Shown piece by piece: positions 51,101 through 59,364 of a DNA stretch of 59,628 bases. Under the pieces are notes generated by a model that worked only from the letters and a program-made list of their open reading frames with translations, was not told where the DNA came from and made no database searches. The position numbers and the translations under genes were made by a program. Source of the stretch: Flavobacterium sp. HTF (lineage in GTDB: Bacteria > Bacteroidota > Bacteroidia > Flavobacteriales > Flavobacteriaceae); NCBI RefSeq assembly GCF_003105115.1, contig NZ_QETH01000021.1:1-59628 (forward strand). The letters are read 5' to 3'. How positions within the stretch are numbered: the first letter of the stretch is position 1; each line of letters starts with the position of its first letter.

Positions 51101-51826
51101 GCTTTTGATTTAGTAGATTCAAATGGAGGAAATGCAGTTGGACACCCTAGAAATTCTATTTACTCTTACCAGTTTACAGGATTGAATAATCAGGGTTTAC
51201 CAACCTTTAATTTACAGGACGGAGCAGGGAGTAACATTACCGGAGCTGATTTTCAGGATACAAATGATGTTACCAAATATTTGAAATATGAAGGGTCTAT
51301 TGAGCCAAATAAATCTATTGGTTTAGCGAATACATTTACTTATAAAAACTGGTCATTATATGTTTTTGTAGTAGGTTCAGGAGGAAATAAAGTTCGTTTA
51401 AACCCGGTTTACAGTAATGAATACAATGATTTAACTGTGTTTACAAAAGAATATACAAACAGATGGATTAATCCGGGAGACGAAAATTATACAAACGTTC
51501 CTGTAATTGCAGATAGATTATTAAACAGAAATTATGGAACTAATGATTTAGCAATTGCATACAATACCTATAATTTTTCTGATGTAAGAGTTGCTGATGG
51601 TGATTTTGTAAGATTGAAAAATGTTTCACTTAGCTGGGAATTTCCAAAAGATTACAAAAGAAAATTAGGTCTTAGCACATTTACGCTAAAAGGATCAGCA
51701 GTAAACCCTTGGTTGATTTATTCAGACAAAGCTTTACACGGACAAGATCCGGAATTCCGTAATACCGGAGGGGTAGCTTTGCCTATTACATCACAATATA
51801 CTTTTGCTATAAATATTTCATTTTAA
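48113..51826 (+). CDS. SusC/RagA-type TonB-dependent receptor with STN domain
   Basis: The 1237-residue outer-membrane protein has a signal peptide (about residues 1-35) and an STN signalling domain (about 50-118, VTITVENLTLDNTLSKLSK). A carboxypeptidase-like domain follows (IIKGKVTDPSGVPLPGATVL, about 144-215), and then the plug (about 220-365, VTVRGSS-type KITVRGSSSI, SIEILKDASATSIYGSRSLN). The beta barrel ends with the C-terminal Phe signature YTFAINISF. The STN domain links substrate binding to the FecR/sigma pair just upstream. It imports large oligomeric or peptide nutrients with SusD, powered by TonB. The SusD gene follows by 10 bp. Confidence 0.95.
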   Translation: MKKPVVKQRLLHRIMKITLFQFVLALVFSSVAMANDINGQKKLDTKVTITVENLTLDNTLSKLSKSAHVKFSYNSRITQLNQKISIEANDEALSDILSRILEPLNITYTEISNQIVLQKSNKNLFTGAETQNTLFDILAQGPIIKGKVTDPSGVPLPGATVLAKGTKIAVLTDFDGNFSINMPANSTALVISYVGMETKEIGIENTSPTVILSEAGQNLKEVVVTTGYEKTSKRTFTGAISKISGAELKVDGVVDVSRMIEGKAAGVTVQNVTGTFGTAPKITVRGSSSIFGDTKPLWVIDGVVQEDIINMSFADLASGNSSTLLSSSVAGLNANDIQSIEILKDASATSIYGSRSLNGVVVVTTKQGRRDSPLKVTYSVENTVRTVPSYTQYDILNSQESMSVFQEMKAKGYLDLSSSYTGRFGGVYNILAKEINRYDTSNGQFGVKNEQPYINNFLKKYELANTDWFSVLFRPSITQTHSLSFSGGGKNNTFYASLGYYGDPGWTIADNVKQLSSNIKGTFYVNDRLNVTLSTLGSIRNQGAPGAYESKQDVVYGRTTRDFDINPFNYVLNTSRTLRPYDENGNFEYYQNNWAPMNIVNELQNNTLDIKVNDIRFQVDVDYKINKNLTYNLTGSARYANTSREHKVMEGSNVVGAYNAGVGDNINTKIQDDNVFLYQDPNDPTAPKVSVLPSGGFLRKFTNDMTSYNIRNSITYRNTIKDKHELEGFFGTELRSVDRKNDNFTAVGIQYDKGLTSFIDPRMIEKIVNGGDSYYEFGEERERTVGFFGKVGYTYDRRYTGSITGRYDGSNRQGNSGSGRWLPTYTFSGKWNVAEEKFMKDVESINTLALRASYGLTATAGPATNSLAIYKSYITDRFNLSDRENAINIEDLQNSDLTWEKQFETNIGVDLGMFNNRVQLTADVYSRKAFDLVDYVITSGVGGEDVKQGNNADMETKGIELGFTTQNISTDNFKWSTTLNMSVYDQKITKLANRPSAFDLVDSNGGNAVGHPRNSIYSYQFTGLNNQGLPTFNLQDGAGSNITGADFQDTNDVTKYLKYEGSIEPNKSIGLANTFTYKNWSLYVFVVGSGGNKVRLNPVYSNEYNDLTVFTKEYTNRWINPGDENYTNVPVIADRLLNRNYGTNDLAIAYNTYNFSDVRVADGDFVRLKNVSLSWEFPKDYKRKLGLSTFTLKGSAVNPWLIYSDKALHGQDPEFRNTGGVALPITSQYTFAINISF

Positions 51827-51836
51827 TAAATTGATT

Positions 51837-53315
51837 ATGAAAAATATAAAAATAACTTTATCGCTATTGATATTGATCACGCTCACAAGTTGTGATGATT
51901 TTTTATCAGAAGTACCAGATAACAGAACTCAAATAGATACACCGGAAAAAATATCAGAATTATTAGTAACTGCCTATCCTGACAGAACTTATGCAGTAAT
52001 TGCAGAAACAATGTCTGACAACGTTTTTGACAGTGAAATGGCGGCATCTAATATAGATAATGCCCAGAGTTTTAACTGGGAAATGCAAACTCAGTTTGGT
52101 GTTGATACCGAAGGAGATTTCTGGAATTCATGCTATAGAGCCATTGCAGCTGCAAATCAGGCATTGGTTGCAATTGACGAACTTGGAAACCCTTCCAGTT
52201 TAAATCCGCAAAAAGGAGAAGCATTATTTGCAAGAGCATACTCGCACTTTATGTTGGTTTCATTCTGGTCACAACGTTATAATCCTGCAACTGCGGCAAC
52301 AGATTTGGGTATACCATACGTAACAAAACCAGAAACAGCATTGCTGGCACAATACAAACGTAATAGTGTCAAAGAAGTGTTTGATTTTATTGAGCAGGAT
52401 ATTACAGAAGGGATGAAGTATGTAACAAGTAATTACAAAGAACCAAAATACCATTTTAATGTACAAGCTGCGAAAGCTTTTGCCAGCCGTTTTTATTTAG
52501 TAAAAGGAGATTGGGATAAAGTATTGGAATATTCAAAAGATCTGGGTTCAGAACCAACAAACCTTAGAGATTATGATGCTTTTAATGCTGCACCATCTGC
52601 TGAAAAAGAAATTGTGTATTCAAGAGTTGAGAATCCAACAAACCTGTTGGTGGCTTATCCAAACTCTATTGCAGGAAGAGGGTATGTAAACAGATTTTAT
52701 CTTTCTGCCAACAGAGCAGACGAAATTTTAGGTTCTGATACGTATCTTTTTGGAAAACCGTGGTTAATCTATACATCACAGTTTTATGAAAATAATGTTT
52801 TGATGCCTAAGTTTTACGAATACTTTAAGTATACAAACGTAACTGCAGGTATTGGAGAGCCTTACACAGGAACAGTACTGTTGAGTAATGATGAATTTTT
52901 CTTAAACAGAATTGAAGCTCATGTAATGAAAAATCAATTGTCAGAAGCAAGGGCTGAATTGCAATACTTTTTAGGAACAAGAATTGAAGATTATGATCCT
53001 TCAACAGATATCTTAACTGAAGAATATATTGTCGATACATATCCGGCTGTTGCAAACGAGTTCACTCCGTTTTATGCTTTGACACCGCTACAAACATCTT
53101 ACATCAAAGCTATTGCAGAAGCAAGAAGAAGAGATTTTATTCAGGAAGGAATGAGATGGTTTGATATCAAACGTTTTGATCTTGTTGTAACACATAACAC
53201 AGTTCAATTCGGACAAGTAGTCAGAAATAATGTTTTGACAAAAGGAGATAAGAGAAGAGCGTTGCAAATACCGCAAAGAGCATCAGATAATGGTATCGAA
53301 AAAAATCCTAGATAA
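51837..53315 (+). CDS. SusD/RagB-type substrate-binding lipoprotein
   Basis: The ATG at 51837 gives 492 residues starting MKNIKITLSLLILITLTSC (lipid-modified Cys19). The SusD fold is seen in FWNSCYRAIAAANQALVAID, KGEALFARAYSHFMLVSFWSQ (TPR-like helices) and the C-terminal AEARRRDFIQEGMRWFDIKRF. It caps the SusC channel and captures substrate at the cell surface. It starts 10 bp after SusC and is followed 19 bp later by the metallohydrolase gene. Confidence 0.94.
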   Translation: MKNIKITLSLLILITLTSCDDFLSEVPDNRTQIDTPEKISELLVTAYPDRTYAVIAETMSDNVFDSEMAASNIDNAQSFNWEMQTQFGVDTEGDFWNSCYRAIAAANQALVAIDELGNPSSLNPQKGEALFARAYSHFMLVSFWSQRYNPATAATDLGIPYVTKPETALLAQYKRNSVKEVFDFIEQDITEGMKYVTSNYKEPKYHFNVQAAKAFASRFYLVKGDWDKVLEYSKDLGSEPTNLRDYDAFNAAPSAEKEIVYSRVENPTNLLVAYPNSIAGRGYVNRFYLSANRADEILGSDTYLFGKPWLIYTSQFYENNVLMPKFYEYFKYTNVTAGIGEPYTGTVLLSNDEFFLNRIEAHVMKNQLSEARAELQYFLGTRIEDYDPSTDILTEEYIVDTYPAVANEFTPFYALTPLQTSYIKAIAEARRRDFIQEGMRWFDIKRFDLVVTHNTVQFGQVVRNNVLTKGDKRRALQIPQRASDNGIEKNPR

Positions 53316-53334
53316 AAATTTAATTTTAAATAGT

Positions 53335-54195
53335 ATGAAAATATTAAAAGTACAAAGATTTATTGCAATAATTACCGGAGCAGTATTATTTGCAGCCTGT
53401 GCTCATGAAGATCAGCCTACAGAAAGTCAGTTAGATTATTCAGTGCCTAGTAAAACTCCTTTAGATCAATGGATTACGAGTAGTTTTTTAGATCCTTACA
53501 ATATCAAAGTATATTATGAGTGGAACCAGAATTTGGTAGACAACAATCGTTTCTTGTTTCCGCCAACAGTAGATAAAGTACAGCCTGCACTTGAGATCGT
53601 AAAAAGAATCTGGATTGATAGTTATTCTACTATCGGAGGAGCTGATTTTGTTAAGAAAATTTCACCAAGAGAATTTGTTTTAGTGGGAGGAACAAACCTT
53701 AATACAACAGGTACACAGATATTAGGTTTAGCAGAAGGAGGACAAAGGGTTACGCTTTTTCAGGTAGATTATCTGAACAAAAATAGCAGACCGGATGTAA
53801 CCGAATTTATTCATACTATTCAGCATGAGTATGTTCACATCCTAAATCAGACAAAACCATTTGATGTACAGGCCTGGTCAAAATTAACACCATCGGGATA
53901 TACTTCAAGCTGGTATATTTATTCACTTGCAACTTCAAGAGAATTAGGATTTATTACAAGTTATGCGAGATTAAATGTTTACGAAGATTTTGCAGAAACA
54001 GCATCAACAATATTAACATATTCAGAAGCAGAATATGCAGCGTTTCTGGCAAGTGTGGTTAGCCCGACAGCCAAAGCGAATCTGATTAAAAAAGAAGCTA
54101 TTGTTGTTCAGTATTATAAAGATGCTTTCGGTATAGATTTTTATGCTTTAAGAGATGAAGCACAAAAGAATACAGATGAAGTTATTGAACTATAA
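53335..54195 (+). CDS. Substrate-import-associated zinc metallohydrolase lipoprotein
   Basis: The ATG at 53335 gives 286 residues starting MKILKVQRFIAIITGAVLFAAC (lipid-modified Cys22). The zinc site is IQHEYVHILNQ (His164, Glu165, His168), with a likely third ligand in the later YEDFAETAST. This family is found almost only next to SusC/SusD pairs. It should cleave or bind the imported substrate, perhaps a protein or peptide, outside the cell or in the periplasm. Confidence 0.9.
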   Translation: MKILKVQRFIAIITGAVLFAACAHEDQPTESQLDYSVPSKTPLDQWITSSFLDPYNIKVYYEWNQNLVDNNRFLFPPTVDKVQPALEIVKRIWIDSYSTIGGADFVKKISPREFVLVGGTNLNTTGTQILGLAEGGQRVTLFQVDYLNKNSRPDVTEFIHTIQHEYVHILNQTKPFDVQAWSKLTPSGYTSSWYIYSLATSRELGFITSYARLNVYEDFAETASTILTYSEAEYAAFLASVVSPTAKANLIKKEAIVVQYYKDAFGIDFYALRDEAQKNTDEVIEL

Positions 54196-54229
54196 AACAT
54201 CCTGAACATTAATTATAAAAATTAATATT

Positions 54230-55567
54230 ATGAAAGTAAAAAATATACTTAAGTACCTTGTTATTGTTTTTACAGCAATATTATGGGCTTCTTGTAACAA
54301 CACAGAAGTTGACGATAAATTTGACAGTACACCAACAGAGCGTCTAAATGCTCAGAAAAAAGAATTAAAGGATCTTGTACTTTCGTCAGATAAAGGATGG
54401 AAATTAGTTTATTATACAGACAGTACACAATTAGGAGGTTTTACCCATTTATTTAAATTTCTTCCTGACGGGAAAGTAGATATGGCATCAGATTATGATG
54501 GTGATACTTCTATTCACAGAAGCCAGTATGATATCCAGTTGGGTAGTGCCGTAAGTTTAGTTTTTACTACTGCCAACAGAATCCATTTGTTGTCTCAGTC
54601 TGATAATTTTCCAACTCCAGCACTTTTGGGAAAAGGATATCTTGGTGATTTTCAGTTTTTCTATTATGGACAGGAAAATGGAGAGATTATTTTTAGAACA
54701 AACAGAAACTTTCAGGAAATAAGATTTGTCAAAGCAACCTCTCAGGATTGGACAGACTTAGCCGGAAATACTCCAATTATCGAACATATTACCGGAGACA
54801 TGGAAAGCCCATTATTCAGGCTTTTAGAAATAAACGATGGAGCAGCAGTACATCAATATGAATTTGATTTTAATTCTGATGCCCGATTTGGTGTTGCAAC
54901 ATCTTTAGATTCTGATGATAGTCACAATTTGGCTTTATCCTATACTCCTACAGGAGCAATAGTAAAACCGGCTGTAGTAGTAAAAGGTCAAAAATTATCA
55001 AACTTTGTGTATGACGCCGCAACTAATAATTTTGTAGCAACAGGAACGGGTGGAGTAAGTGCAACTATTAAATTCACAAATTCACCGCCAATAATTACAG
55101 ATGATTACAAAAAATTATTGGATGGACAGCCACAAATGGTAGTTGGTTATATAGCAGCTAACCTATATACAGCTTCTACAACTTCTGATTATTTCAGATA
55201 CTTGATTGATAAAGCAAATGCAACTTTACCAGCTAATCAAAAAATTGCCAGAATCCAGATTTATTTTAATTCACCTTTTGGAACTTATATACAATACCGT
55301 TTCAATGGAGGAAAACCAAGCCTGTATCACACAGTAACAACCAGTGAAAATACAGCCAATAAAACAATTGTTTTAACTGATGATTATTGGGATGATGGCG
55401 CAGCAATAATTCCAACACCTGGCTTCTTAGCCGAACTGGATGCAGAATTTCTGACTACCGCAGGATTATATGTAAAAAGAGAAGATTTTAAAATTACGTA
55501 CACTAACACTATTTATACATTTACCAGTGCATCAAGCAGTTTTAGAATGACTACTTATCAGTTGTAG
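54230..55567 (+). CDS. DUF4302 lipoprotein
   Basis: The 445-residue protein has a lipoprotein signal (KYLVIVFTAILWASC, Cys22) and then the DUF4302 start TPTERLNAQKKELKDLVLSS, with KGWKLVYYTDSTQLGGFTHL and FKFLPDGKVDM. This family accompanies SusC/SusD and the metallohydrolase in Bacteroidota and is a presumed surface substrate-binding accessory protein. It follows the metallohydrolase by 34 bp. It is the last gene of the locus before a terminator. Confidence 0.9.
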   Translation: MKVKNILKYLVIVFTAILWASCNNTEVDDKFDSTPTERLNAQKKELKDLVLSSDKGWKLVYYTDSTQLGGFTHLFKFLPDGKVDMASDYDGDTSIHRSQYDIQLGSAVSLVFTTANRIHLLSQSDNFPTPALLGKGYLGDFQFFYYGQENGEIIFRTNRNFQEIRFVKATSQDWTDLAGNTPIIEHITGDMESPLFRLLEINDGAAVHQYEFDFNSDARFGVATSLDSDDSHNLALSYTPTGAIVKPAVVVKGQKLSNFVYDAATNNFVATGTGGVSATIKFTNSPPIITDDYKKLLDGQPQMVVGYIAANLYTASTTSDYFRYLIDKANATLPANQKIARIQIYFNSPFGTYIQYRFNGGKPSLYHTVTTSENTANKTIVLTDDYWDDGAAIIPTPGFLAELDAEFLTTAGLYVKREDFKITYTNTIYTFTSASSSFRMTTYQL

Positions 55568-55595
55568 AAAATTTTAGTTTTTAATTTATTTTGAG

Positions 55596-55630
55596 AAGAG
55601 ACAGCTCAGAATTTTGAACTGTCTCTTTTA
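55596..55630 (+). terminator. Terminator of the uptake locus
   Basis: The perfect 9-bp stem AAGAGACAG/CTGTCTCTT with a 14-nt loop and T run lies 30 bp after the DUF4302 stop. Confidence 0.85.
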
Positions 55631-55660
55631 ATTGCTCACTATTAAAAAATTAAAGATAAT

Positions 55661-55936
55661 ATGATCAAGAAAATTTTTACACCAGCTCTTGTTGTAGTTC
55701 TTATCTGGGGAATTGGACATTTATTAATAAACCAGTATTACTATGAGTACCTAAGGCCTTATCAATATCTATCGATAATCCTTGCAATTCCCTTTGCGAT
55801 TTATAATTTAAATAAGCAAAGAAAAGAAGACAAAATCAATAATACGGAAAATTTTAAATCGTCAATCTACAGCATGTTGTTTATGGCTGTAATAATGATA
55901 GCTTTCTTTTTTATCACAAAACAAGATCACATATAA
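55661..55936 (+). CDS. Small three-span membrane protein, unknown function
   Basis: The 91-residue protein has three hydrophobic segments (about residues 8-24, 35-50 and 67-86) separated by a tyrosine-rich loop (NQYYYEYLRPYQYL) and a charged loop (NKQRKEDKINNTENF). No family is recognised. It stands between two terminators, so it is monocistronic. Being next to a bacteriocin-like peptide gene it could be an immunity protein, but nothing in its sequence shows that. Confidence 0.75.
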   Translation: MIKKIFTPALVVVLIWGIGHLLINQYYYEYLRPYQYLSIILAIPFAIYNLNKQRKEDKINNTENFKSSIYSMLFMAVIMIAFFFITKQDHI

Positions 55937-55966
55937 AGTTTTAGTTTTAATTTTTATTTTGAAGAG

Positions 55967-55994
55967 AACGGCTCAATTTTGAGCTGTTTTTTTT
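55967..55994 (+). terminator. Terminator of the 55661 gene
   Basis: AACGGCTCAA/TTGAGCTGTT (one G-T pair) with a two-base loop is followed by seven T. Confidence 0.85.
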
Positions 55995-56081
55995 CTCTGG
56001 TTTTTTAATTTAACACGATTAGTCTGAATCTCAACGGACATAAAATGATTGAGCTAATGAATATCTAATACATTTACTATT

Positions 56082-56309
56082 ATGTTGAAATCAATTTTAA
56101 ATTCAAGAGGAGTTGAAGTGCTTGGTAAAGAAGAGCAAAAAAACATTATCGGAAAAGGAGCACCGGTACATCCGGTTTGTTCAGATGGTAACTGGGCTCC
56201 CGTGGGGGCAAATCCGGCAAATTATCCAAATTTTCCATGTGCAGATATTTATGAGCCAGTACCATGTCTTCCAACATTTTTACCGGACGGAACTATTATT
56301 GAATGTTAA
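56082..56309 (+). CDS. Bacteriocin-like peptide with GG-type leader
   Basis: The 75-residue product starts MLKSILNSRGVEVLGKEEQK, the typical flavobacterial double-glycine leader (MLKSI...GV..L.K.EQK.I). The expected GG before cleavage is replaced by Gly-Lys-Gly (residues 24-26). The predicted core is Pro-rich with Cys at 33, 53, 62 and at the very last position 75. Such leaders direct export through peptidase-containing ABC transporters; none is in the window. The four Cys could form disulfides or be modified. It has a clear terminator 22 bp after the stop. Confidence 0.8.
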   Translation: MLKSILNSRGVEVLGKEEQKNIIGKGAPVHPVCSDGNWAPVGANPANYPNFPCADIYEPVPCLPTFLPDGTIIEC

Positions 56310-56330
56310 AAATTTGAATGTTAAAAAATT

Positions 56331-56364
56331 AAAAACCGTTTTACTTTCTAAAACGGTTTTTTTT
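56331..56364 (+). terminator. Terminator of the bacteriocin-like gene
   Basis: AAAAACCGTTTTA/TAAAACGGTTTTT with a 5-nt loop is followed by a T run. Confidence 0.9.
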
Positions 56365-56478
56365 AATTTGATTATCTAATCAATAGGATTATTGAAGCCA
56401 TTTTTTCAATGACAAATTTTATTAAACGCCCAAATAATCTATATTTGTATTTCAAAAAATAAAAACGAATACCTAAAT

Positions 56479-57225
56479 ATGAAATTACTAGAAGGAAAAG
56501 TTGCCATCATTACTGGCGCAAGCCGCGGAATTGGAAAAGGAATCGCTGAAGTTTTTGCTAAACACGGAGCAAACGTAGCATTTACATATAGTTCGTCTGT
56601 AGCATCTGCTGAAGCACTTGAAGCTGAACTTAATAGTCTTGGCGTAAAAGCAAAAGGATACCAATCAAATGCAGCTGATTTTAATGAAGCGCAAACTTTT
56701 GTTGACGCTGTTTTGGCTGATTTTGGAACCGTTGATATCTTAATCAACAACGCCGGAATCACAAAAGACAACCTGTTAATGCGTATGTCTGAAGCCGATT
56801 TTGATCAGGTAATTGATGTTAACCTGAAATCTGTTTTTAATATGACAAAAGCAATTCAGAAAACTTTCCTGAAACAACGTGCAGGTTCAATTATCAATAT
56901 TAGTTCTGTAGTTGGAGTATCCGGAAATGCAGGGCAGACTAACTATGCAGCGTCTAAAGCCGGTGCAATTGGTTTTACAAAATCTGTAGCACTTGAATTA
57001 GGTTCAAGAAATATTCGTTGCAATGCAATTGCTCCAGGATTTATTGAAACTGAAATGACTGCAAAATTAGGTGAAGATGTAGTAAAAGGATGGAGAGAAG
57101 GTATTCCTTTAAAAAGAGGAGGAACTCCGGAAGATGTTGCAAACGCATGTTTATTCCTGGCTTCAGACCTTAGCGGTTACGTTACAGGACAAGTTCTTAA
57201 TGTTTGCGGAGGAATGCTTACCTAA
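56479..57225 (+). CDS. fabG: 3-oxoacyl-[ACP] reductase FabG
   Basis: The 248-residue short-chain dehydrogenase has GASRGIGKGIAEVFA (NADP loop), INNAGITKDNLLMRM, the active-site Ser in NISSVVGVSGNAGQTN, YAASK (Tyr/Lys) and IAPGFIETEMT. It reduces 3-oxoacyl-ACP in fatty-acid elongation. A TATATTTG element (56440-56447) lies 31 bp upstream. Length is standard, and it ends 80 bp before the von Willebrand-A-like membrane protein gene. Confidence 0.94.
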   Translation: MKLLEGKVAIITGASRGIGKGIAEVFAKHGANVAFTYSSSVASAEALEAELNSLGVKAKGYQSNAADFNEAQTFVDAVLADFGTVDILINNAGITKDNLLMRMSEADFDQVIDVNLKSVFNMTKAIQKTFLKQRAGSIINISSVVGVSGNAGQTNYAASKAGAIGFTKSVALELGSRNIRCNAIAPGFIETEMTAKLGEDVVKGWREGIPLKRGGTPEDVANACLFLASDLSGYVTGQVLNVCGGMLT

Positions 57226-57305
57226 AATTGTTAATTGTTAATGGTTTGTTGTTTATTGTTCTGCAACCAAAAACGATAAACTCAAAACTATAAACTAAAA
57301 TATAT

Positions 57306-59333
57306 ATGACTACAAACACGATTTTATTATTATTACTTTCAATAGTAATAGCGGGTGGTTTGTCGTATTTTCAATATTTTTTCAAAGCCAAAAGTAAATC
57401 CAATGTGATTATACTTTTGGCTTTTTTACGTTTTTTGGCCATTTTTGGACTATTGGTTTTACTGATAAATCCGGTTGTGACAAAAAACTCCCTGGAGATA
57501 ACAAAAACACCCCTGGCAATTGCAGTAGATAATTCAGGATCTGTCACTGCTTTAAAATCAGATAAAAAAGTTCTTGAATTGTATAAAGAATTAACTTCTA
57601 ATGCTGCACTTCAGGAAAAATTCGATATTCAGTCGTATCAGTTTGATGCGGACTTAAAATCTTCAAAAGAATTTGATTTTAAAGGAAAGCAGACCAATTT
57701 AGACGCAGTCGCGAAGGATTTAAAAAGCATCAACAGAAATATCATTTTTCCGACCGTTATTATTACAGACGGAAATCAGACTACAGGAAATGATTACGTA
57801 TATCGTTTTGATCCTGTCAATAAAGTTTATCCTTTGGTTGTGGGAGATACAACCACTTTTTTTGATTTAAAAATCAATCAGCTGAATGTAAATAAATACG
57901 CATTTCACAAAAATAAATTCCCTGTCGAAGTTTTTCTGCAATATGCAGGAGATAAAAATACAACGGCCGATTTTTCTATTATGCAGGGAAATTCAGTTGT
58001 CGCAAAAGAAAAAGTTTCTTTTTCATCTGCAAAGAAAACGGCAACTCTAAATTTGCTTTTACCTGCAGACAAAGTAGGATTGCAGATTTTTAAAGCCAGT
58101 ATTTCTTCTAATACAAAAGAAAAAAACAGCTATAATAATATCAAGAATTTTGCTGTTGAAGTAATTGATCAAAAGTCAACAATTGCAATAGTTTCATCCA
58201 TAAACCACCCGGATATTGCAGCACTGAAACGTTCCATAGAATCTAATGCACAACGTAAAGTAATATTGGTTAAGCCAAATGAAATCAATTTATTACAGGA
58301 TGTTTCTGTTTTAGTTTTGTATCAGCCAAACACGGCATTTAGGGCCATTTTTGACAACAATAAATTAGCCGGAACAAATACCTTTATTATTACCGGAAAA
58401 AATACAGATTTTAATTTCCTTAACCAGCAACAGAACAACCTGGTTTTTAAAATGAGCGGGCAGGTAGAAGATTATTTAAACGAATTTCAGTCACAATTTA
58501 ATTTGTTTGCCATTGACAATATCGGTTTTGAAAATTTCCCGCCACTACAAAATGTATTCGGAACAGTTTCTACAAACGGAAATGTATCTGTTTTGCTTTC
58601 TTCAAAAATCAGAAATGTTTCTACAAATGCACCTTTATTGGCTTTCGCCGAAAATCAAAATAAAAGAACCGCATTTCTTCTGGGTGAAAATAGCTGGAAA
58701 TGGCGTATGCAAAGTCATATAGACAACCAGTCTTTTGAAAAATATGATGTTTTTATAGATAAAATAATTCAATACCTGGCGTCAAGTACTTCCAGAAAAT
58801 CATTGGTGGTAACGCATGAAAGTTTCTACAATTCAGGAGAAGCCATCGTAATAAATGCACAATATTTCAATAAAAACTACGAGTTTGACGAAAAAGCAAG
58901 ACTTACGATCAGTATCACAAATGCTGAAACCAAGCAGACTAAAAACTACGATTTATTAAAAGGAAACAATTCTTTTTCTGTAAATTTGGATGGATTGTCT
59001 GCAGGAAAATATAATTTTTCAGTAAAAGAATTAAACACAAACACCAGTTATTCAGGTCATTTTGAAATTTTAGATTTTGATATTGAAAAGCAATTTGTAA
59101 ATCCGGATGTTTTGAAATTGAAACAATTAGCTTTACAAACCAATGGAAAAGCATTCTTTGAAAATCAGGCAGATCAGTTAATTAATACTCTTTTAGAAAA
59201 TAAAGAATACAAATCAATTGAAAAAAACATTTCAACCAAAACTCCCATAATTGACTGGATTTGGCTGTTGGTTTTAATTGCTGCTCTTTTAACAACAGAA
59301 TGGTTTGTAAGGAAATATAATGGACTTTTGTAG
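57306..59333 (+). CDS. Von Willebrand factor A-like membrane protein
   Basis: The 675-residue protein has two N-terminal membrane helices (about residues 5-21 and 34-55), as in BatA-like proteins. A VWA-like domain follows (LAIAVDNSGSVTALKSDKK, the MIDAS-like DNSGS; IIFPTVIITDGNQTTGND). A long periplasmic region of beta domains comes next, and a C-terminal helix (IDWIWLLVLIAALLTTEWFV). It is related to Bacteroidota aerotolerance-type or DUF-family VWA proteins of unknown role. Confidence 0.85.
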   Translation: MTTNTILLLLLSIVIAGGLSYFQYFFKAKSKSNVIILLAFLRFLAIFGLLVLLINPVVTKNSLEITKTPLAIAVDNSGSVTALKSDKKVLELYKELTSNAALQEKFDIQSYQFDADLKSSKEFDFKGKQTNLDAVAKDLKSINRNIIFPTVIITDGNQTTGNDYVYRFDPVNKVYPLVVGDTTTFFDLKINQLNVNKYAFHKNKFPVEVFLQYAGDKNTTADFSIMQGNSVVAKEKVSFSSAKKTATLNLLLPADKVGLQIFKASISSNTKEKNSYNNIKNFAVEVIDQKSTIAIVSSINHPDIAALKRSIESNAQRKVILVKPNEINLLQDVSVLVLYQPNTAFRAIFDNNKLAGTNTFIITGKNTDFNFLNQQQNNLVFKMSGQVEDYLNEFQSQFNLFAIDNIGFENFPPLQNVFGTVSTNGNVSVLLSSKIRNVSTNAPLLAFAENQNKRTAFLLGENSWKWRMQSHIDNQSFEKYDVFIDKIIQYLASSTSRKSLVVTHESFYNSGEAIVINAQYFNKNYEFDEKARLTISITNAETKQTKNYDLLKGNNSFSVNLDGLSAGKYNFSVKELNTNTSYSGHFEILDFDIEKQFVNPDVLKLKQLALQTNGKAFFENQADQLINTLLENKEYKSIEKNISTKTPIIDWIWLLVLIAALLTTEWFVRKYNGLL

Positions 59334-59364
59334 TTTTTTTGATATTCAGTTAATTTGTTCCAAA

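Noticed and set aside
56113..56379. Overlapping frame in the bacteriocin-like gene
   Set aside because: It runs in another frame across the gene and its terminator and lacks the leader motif.
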